In this document: one piece after another, positions 21,552 through 23,853 of the stretch | Layout: the number at the start of each line of letters is the position of its first letter | Numbering within the stretch: the stretch's first letter is position 1 | Source of the DNA: Candidatus Collierbacteria bacterium GW2011_GWB1_44_6 | Lineage (GTDB): Bacteria; Patescibacteriota; Microgenomatia; UBA1400; MFAQ01 | Assembly: GCA_000998025.1 (NCBI GenBank) | Contig: LCJG01000007.1 | Location: 1-23,853 of the forward strand | Reading direction: 5' to 3' | Length of the DNA: 23,853 bases | Made by a program: the position numbers and the translations under genes | The notes under the pieces: model-generated | Databases searched by the model: none | What the model was told of the DNA's origin: nothing | The model's input: the letters and a program-made list of their open reading frames with translations, nothing else

Positions 21552-21784
21552 AGTTGTTCTTTCTTATCCCTTGTCAGTTTTTTTATTTGATGCTCTCTTT
21601 TTAAGGCCTCCGAACGGGTAAGGTACTGTTCCGTATATACCACTTCACCGGTACCAAATGCCCGCGTATATTTCGCACCTCTACTCGATTTTTCTCGGTG
21701 TTCTTTTAATCTTTTCACCAAGTTTGTGGTTATTCCTGTATAGAGAGTGTTCGATGTAGTTCTCAAGATATATACCGTAAACAT
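21539..21784 (-). CDS. GIY-YIG nuclease-domain protein (YhbQ/UPF0213-like)
   Basis: An 81-residue single-domain GIY-YIG protein. MFTVYILRTTSNTLYTGITTNLVKRLKEH carries the VYIL...LYTGIT motif, with Arg in NLVKRLKEH. GAKYTRAFG follows, and the SEALKREHQIKKLTR segment contains the catalytic Glu. Small proteins of this kind are common; some cut branched or single-stranded DNA, but most are uncharacterised. The frame also allows TTG 21793. I choose ATG 21784, which gives the usual family start. TGGTAGAAT, an extended -10 box, ends 11 bases before it. It heads the leftward run with the M14 gene. Confidence 0.9.
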   Translation of the reverse strand: MFTVYILRTTSNTLYTGITTNLVKRLKEHREKSSRGAKYTRAFGTGEVVYTEQYLTRSEALKREHQIKKLTRDKKEQLCRK

Positions 21785-21839
21785 ATTGTCCAATAATTCT
21801 ACCAGTCTATGTCTTAAGCTAACTTTCAGGTTGCAACTC

Positions 21840-21867
21840 TATTATCGAAAAATCAAGAAAGGAGGTG
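21840..21867 (+). promoter_or_regulatory. Perfect Shine-Dalgarno and possible -10 of the small secreted protein
   Basis: AAAGGAGGTGAT (21856-21867 region) is nearly fully complementary to the 16S rRNA tail. TATTAT (21840-21845) may be the -10 box, giving a leader of about 20 nt. The Shine-Dalgarno lies 8 bases before ATT 21874 and 20 bases before ATG 21886, so it bears directly on the start choice. Confidence 0.6.
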
Positions 21868-21873
21868 ATTAAT

Positions 21874-22290
21874 ATTAACAAAAAAATGTTATCAACGATT
21901 CTCGGTCTAGGAGTTATCGTCGCGGTTGGTTATTTTGGCCCAAATCTGGTGTTGGCTAGCGAGAACACGCCGGCATACACCAACATGGTCTCTCGCATTG
22001 CCCAAAAATTTAACCTCAAAGAAAGTGATGTCGAAGCAGTTTTTGCGGCTGTCAAAGACGAAAGGCACGCTGAAATGAAATCTATCAGAGAGGAGAAGTT
22101 ATCGCAAGCTGTGTCAGACGGAGTCATAACTGAAGCGCAGAAAAACAATCTACTGTCCAAAATGGAACAGAATGAGACGGCTAGACATGAGATGCGCGCA
22201 GAAATGCAAAAGTGGTTTGCGGACCAGGGGATCGATCATGAGAAGCTAAGGGGTTATCTCGGTCACGGTAACCGTTTCGGACCCAGATAA
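21874..22290 (+). CDS. Small secreted helical protein, possible AUU start
   Basis: A protein of about 138 residues with a signal peptide (NKKMLSTILGLGVIVAVGYFG, cut probably after VLA). The mature part is helical and charged, with TNMVSRIAQKFNLKESDVEAVF, DERHAEMKSIREEKLSQAV, SDGVITEAQKNNLLSKME and a C-terminal GHGNRFGPR tail. The helix-turn pattern (low-number repeat of x-x-K-x-x-I-x-x-x-L-x-x-M) resembles DUF2680-type exported proteins; this is tentative. Start choice: GTG 21865 lies inside the Shine-Dalgarno and ATG 21886 is 20 bases from it. ATT 21874 is 8 bases away and would read (M)NKKMLSTILG, a typical signal peptide start. The conservative alternative is ATG 21886. A hairpin follows the stop. 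Confidence 0.72.
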   Translation: MNKKMLSTILGLGVIVAVGYFGPNLVLASENTPAYTNMVSRIAQKFNLKESDVEAVFAAVKDERHAEMKSIREEKLSQAVSDGVITEAQKNNLLSKMEQNETARHEMRAEMQKWFADQGIDHEKLRGYLGHGNRFGPR

Positions 22291-22299
22291 AACAATTGG

Positions 22300-22326
22300 G
22301 CAAGGTCTGGAAAAGCCAGACCTTGC
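22300..22326. terminator. Strong hairpin between convergent genes
   Basis: GCAAGGTCTGG (22300-22310), AAAAG, CCAGACCTTGC (22316-22326) form a perfect 11-bp stem. On the plus strand it is followed by only TCTT. On the minus strand CCCAATTGTTTTATC follows, also a weak T-run. It may terminate transcription from both sides of the gap at 22291-22403. Confidence 0.55.
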
Positions 22327-22403
22327 TCTTAGAAAGCGCACAAGCCGCCTCCCAAATCTCACCACTTACTGCGATTCACTCATCTTCAAACTCTTCCGGT
22401 GGG

Positions 22404-23853
22404 TTACGGAGCAATACTCATCATCCAGTTATAGAGTTCGTAGTTATTGTAGAAAGCCAAGTCACCAATCATGTGTGATCTGTTGGGGAAGATAGAAAAG
22501 TTTACATTTGTATTTCCACAAGCCCTCACCGCATCAACTAACTGCTGCTGAGCACTCAGCGGTACCTGATCGTCAAGCGCGCCGTGAAACGCCCAGATGG
22601 GGGTTCCGGCAAGATCGCAAATGTTACTCGGGACATATGGAGGATATCCGTAAAATCCTGCCGCCGGGGCAACTGTGTGGAATCGACTTGGGTACTTGAG
22701 GGCAATATTCCAGGTAGCTCCTGCCCCCATGCTGTAACCGGTTAGATTTAGTTTTTGGGCATTTACGTTGTAGTTAGCTTGAATCTCGTCGATCAGTGAC
22801 ATTATCGAAGTCACCGCTGAGTCCGTCAGCCAAAAATTAGGCGCATCCGAACTGTAAAGTCTGGGCGAAACCACGACGAATTGGAAATCGGGAGTCTGAT
22901 CTACCATCGATGGTAGATCCTCCATTCTGATGAGGTTTACATCGTCTCCCGCCACTACGATTCCGTAGCCATGTAGGAAGACTATTGTCGGCCAACCGCC
23001 TTCAGGTGCTTGAGTACTGTAATTATTCGGTAAAAATAATAGATACGGCCTGTCCGCAGTCGACGACGTGTAAGCTACTTGTTGTCCGGGAACCACAGGA
23101 TGCTGACCTGGGGTTGGTGTGGGAGTAGGACTCGGAGTTGGAGTAGGTGTCGGTGTTGGGGTTGGTGTGGGAGTAGGACTCGGAGTTGGAGTAGGTGTAT
23201 CACTCGATCGTAGAACAGCGACAATACCTTGCCACGGGACGCTTGATCCCCATGCCAAAGTAGCTTTAAAGCCTTCCCCTGTGCTCACTACTGAGCGGTC
23301 TTCAGTCACTAGGGATTGATAGGAAGTTCTATTTGTAAGTTTCCGCCTGATGGTGAAACCTGTTCCCGCAGTCGCACTCGGATTACCAAAAGAGAGGTGC
23401 ATGATTGCTCCGAACACAAGTTCATTTCCTCCCAGTGTCGGGCTTGTAATTCCTGTATCAGACGACGCGCCGGAGCCGTTTGCTCCCCTTACCTGATCCA
23501 CCGCCCCCAGACCTGAGTATTCATGTATTGCGATAGAGACGTATGAGGGCTGGGATGGTGTCGATGTTACTCGAAAGGACGAACCACCCACAACATTATT
23601 TGCATACCAAAGACTAATGTGATCATCTCCTGAGGGGATTACCGGAACTTGAGAAATTTTGGTGTAAACATTACCTTTATTGTCGGTGACGGAGTTTATT
23701 ACCGGGCTATTTTCGGCACGGTATGCCGAAACAGCCACAATTACCAAATTTCCGTTTGCTACCGCATTGGTAAAAGTAACATTCCGACTAGACACATAAC
23801 CCGTAGAGTAACTGTCGCGGCTTTGCAAATACGCCGGAACTGCCGCCATTATC
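22404..23853 (-). CDS. Secreted alpha/beta hydrolase with N-terminal beta domain and Thr-Pro linker (5' end outside window)
   Basis: At least 481 residues. The frame is open to the right edge (an ATA codon precedes the first visible ATG at 23849), so the N-terminus with its expected signal peptide lies outside. Residues about 1-215 form a beta-rich domain (NVTFTNAVANGNLVIVAVSAY, SPTLGGNELVFGAIMHL). A linker of about 35 alternating Thr/Pro/Ser residues follows. The C-terminal part is an esterase/PHB-depolymerase-like alpha/beta hydrolase: LFLPNNY, PTIVFLHGYG (oxyanion region), LTGYSMGAGATW (G-x-S-x-G nucleophile), WAFHGALDDQVP (acid Asp) and FPNRSHMIG (His). The catalytic triad appears intact. 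Substrate is unknown; an ester of polymer or plant material would fit the family. Confidence 0.88.
   Translation of the reverse strand, partial: IMAAVPAYLQSRDSYSTGYVSSRNVTFTNAVANGNLVIVAVSAYRAENSPVINSVTDNKGNVYTKISQVPVIPSGDDHISLWYANNVVGGSSFRVTSTPSQPSYVSIAIHEYSGLGAVDQVRGANGSGASSDTGITSPTLGGNELVFGAIMHLSFGNPSATAGTGFTIRRKLTNRTSYQSLVTEDRSVVSTGEGFKATLAWGSSVPWQGIVAVLRSSDTPTPTPSPTPTPTPTPTPTPTPSPTPTPTPGQHPVVPGQQVAYTSSTADRPYLLFLPNNYSTQAPEGGWPTIVFLHGYGIVVAGDDVNLIRMEDLPSMVDQTPDFQFVVVSPRLYSSDAPNFWLTDSAVTSIMSLIDEIQANYNVNAQKLNLTGYSMGAGATWNIALKYPSRFHTVAPAAGFYGYPPYVPSNICDLAGTPIWAFHGALDDQVPLSAQQQLVDAVRACGNTNVNFSIFPNRSHMIGDLAFYNNYELYNWMMSIAP
23110..23198 (-). repeat. 48-bp duplication in the Thr-Pro linker
   Basis: Bases 23110-23150 recur identically at 23158-23198, an offset of 48 bases or 16 codons. 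The repeat encodes the (TP)n/SP linker of the secreted hydrolase and is likely to vary in length by slippage or recombination. Confidence 0.8.

Noticed and set aside
21865..21867. GTG start for the small secreted protein
   Set aside because: The codon is part of the GGAGGTG Shine-Dalgarno itself, so it cannot be placed correctly in the ribosome by that site.
23119..23319. Plus-strand frame of alternating Gly-Val
   Set aside because: It is the reverse reading of the Thr-Pro linker of the minus-strand hydrolase, not a separate gene.
1..23853. CRISPR array, tRNA gene, prophage or transposase
   Set aside because: No spaced direct repeats, cloverleaf with T-loop consensus, or integrase/transposase motifs were seen on either strand.

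Overview
The window looks like a piece of a Candidate Phyla Radiation (Patescibacteria) genome, probably Microgenomates-like. That placement is inference from gene content, not from a phylogeny. Pointers are: several small proteins of DUF3048, DUF4446 and DUF5679 type; short versions of housekeeping enzymes (MiaB without a TRAM domain, a RelA/SpoT protein that stops after TGS, a 303-nt RNase P RNA); very tight packing with start/stop overlaps; and a secreted hydrolase with a Thr-Pro linker. TGA is used as a stop (secD, the DUF3048 gene), so this is code 11 and not the recoded Gracilibacteria/SR1 code. No tRNA, CRISPR array, phage or transposase gene was seen.

Layout. 1-4002 (+): end of rny, an HU-like gene, miaB, miaA and an AI-2E family permease, nearly continuous. 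4041-4343 (-): rnpB. 4386-4460: two perfect inverted repeats. 4511-5094 (+): an MscS-like TM-helix gene that appears broken by an internal deletion. 5115-5428: an isolated 68-residue orphan with its own sigma70-type promoter, Shine-Dalgarno and terminator. 5434-5887 (-): a tail-anchored small protein and a 46-residue zinc ribbon. 5910-7577 (+): DUF4446 and DUF3048 envelope proteins. 7603-10583 (+): an HTH/nucleotidyltransferase-like regulator, an AbrB protein, secD and secF. 10569-12525 (-): a protein of unknown function and cca. 12559-14963 (+): RelA/SpoT homologue and a D-Ala-D-Ala carboxypeptidase. 14966-16051 (-): a membrane-anchored protein of unknown function. 16077-19829 (+): gltX, two unknown proteins, a triple zinc-ribbon protein and a two-TM coiled-coil protein. 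19843-21784 (-): SET-domain protein, adenylate-kinase-like kinase, M14/AstE-like peptidase, GIY-YIG nuclease. 21874-22290 (+): a small secreted helical protein. 22404 to the end (-): a secreted alpha/beta hydrolase, cut by the window edge.

Functionally this is a core-gene region: RNA turnover, tRNA modification and maturation, stringent response, protein export and wall processing. I found no convincing new defence or mobile system. The most interesting signals are structural. (1) Two palindromic repeat units sit in frame inside miaA, like Rickettsia palindromic elements. (2) A -10 box lies exactly 6 nt before the start codon of at least six genes, and the same distance separates the rnpB -10 box from the base of its P1 helix. 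This points to leaderless transcription as a common mode, with a few Shine-Dalgarno-led genes as the exception. (3) cca carries a zinc ribbon inside its HD domain and has Asn at a catalytic Asp position. (4) One secreted protein may start at AUU.
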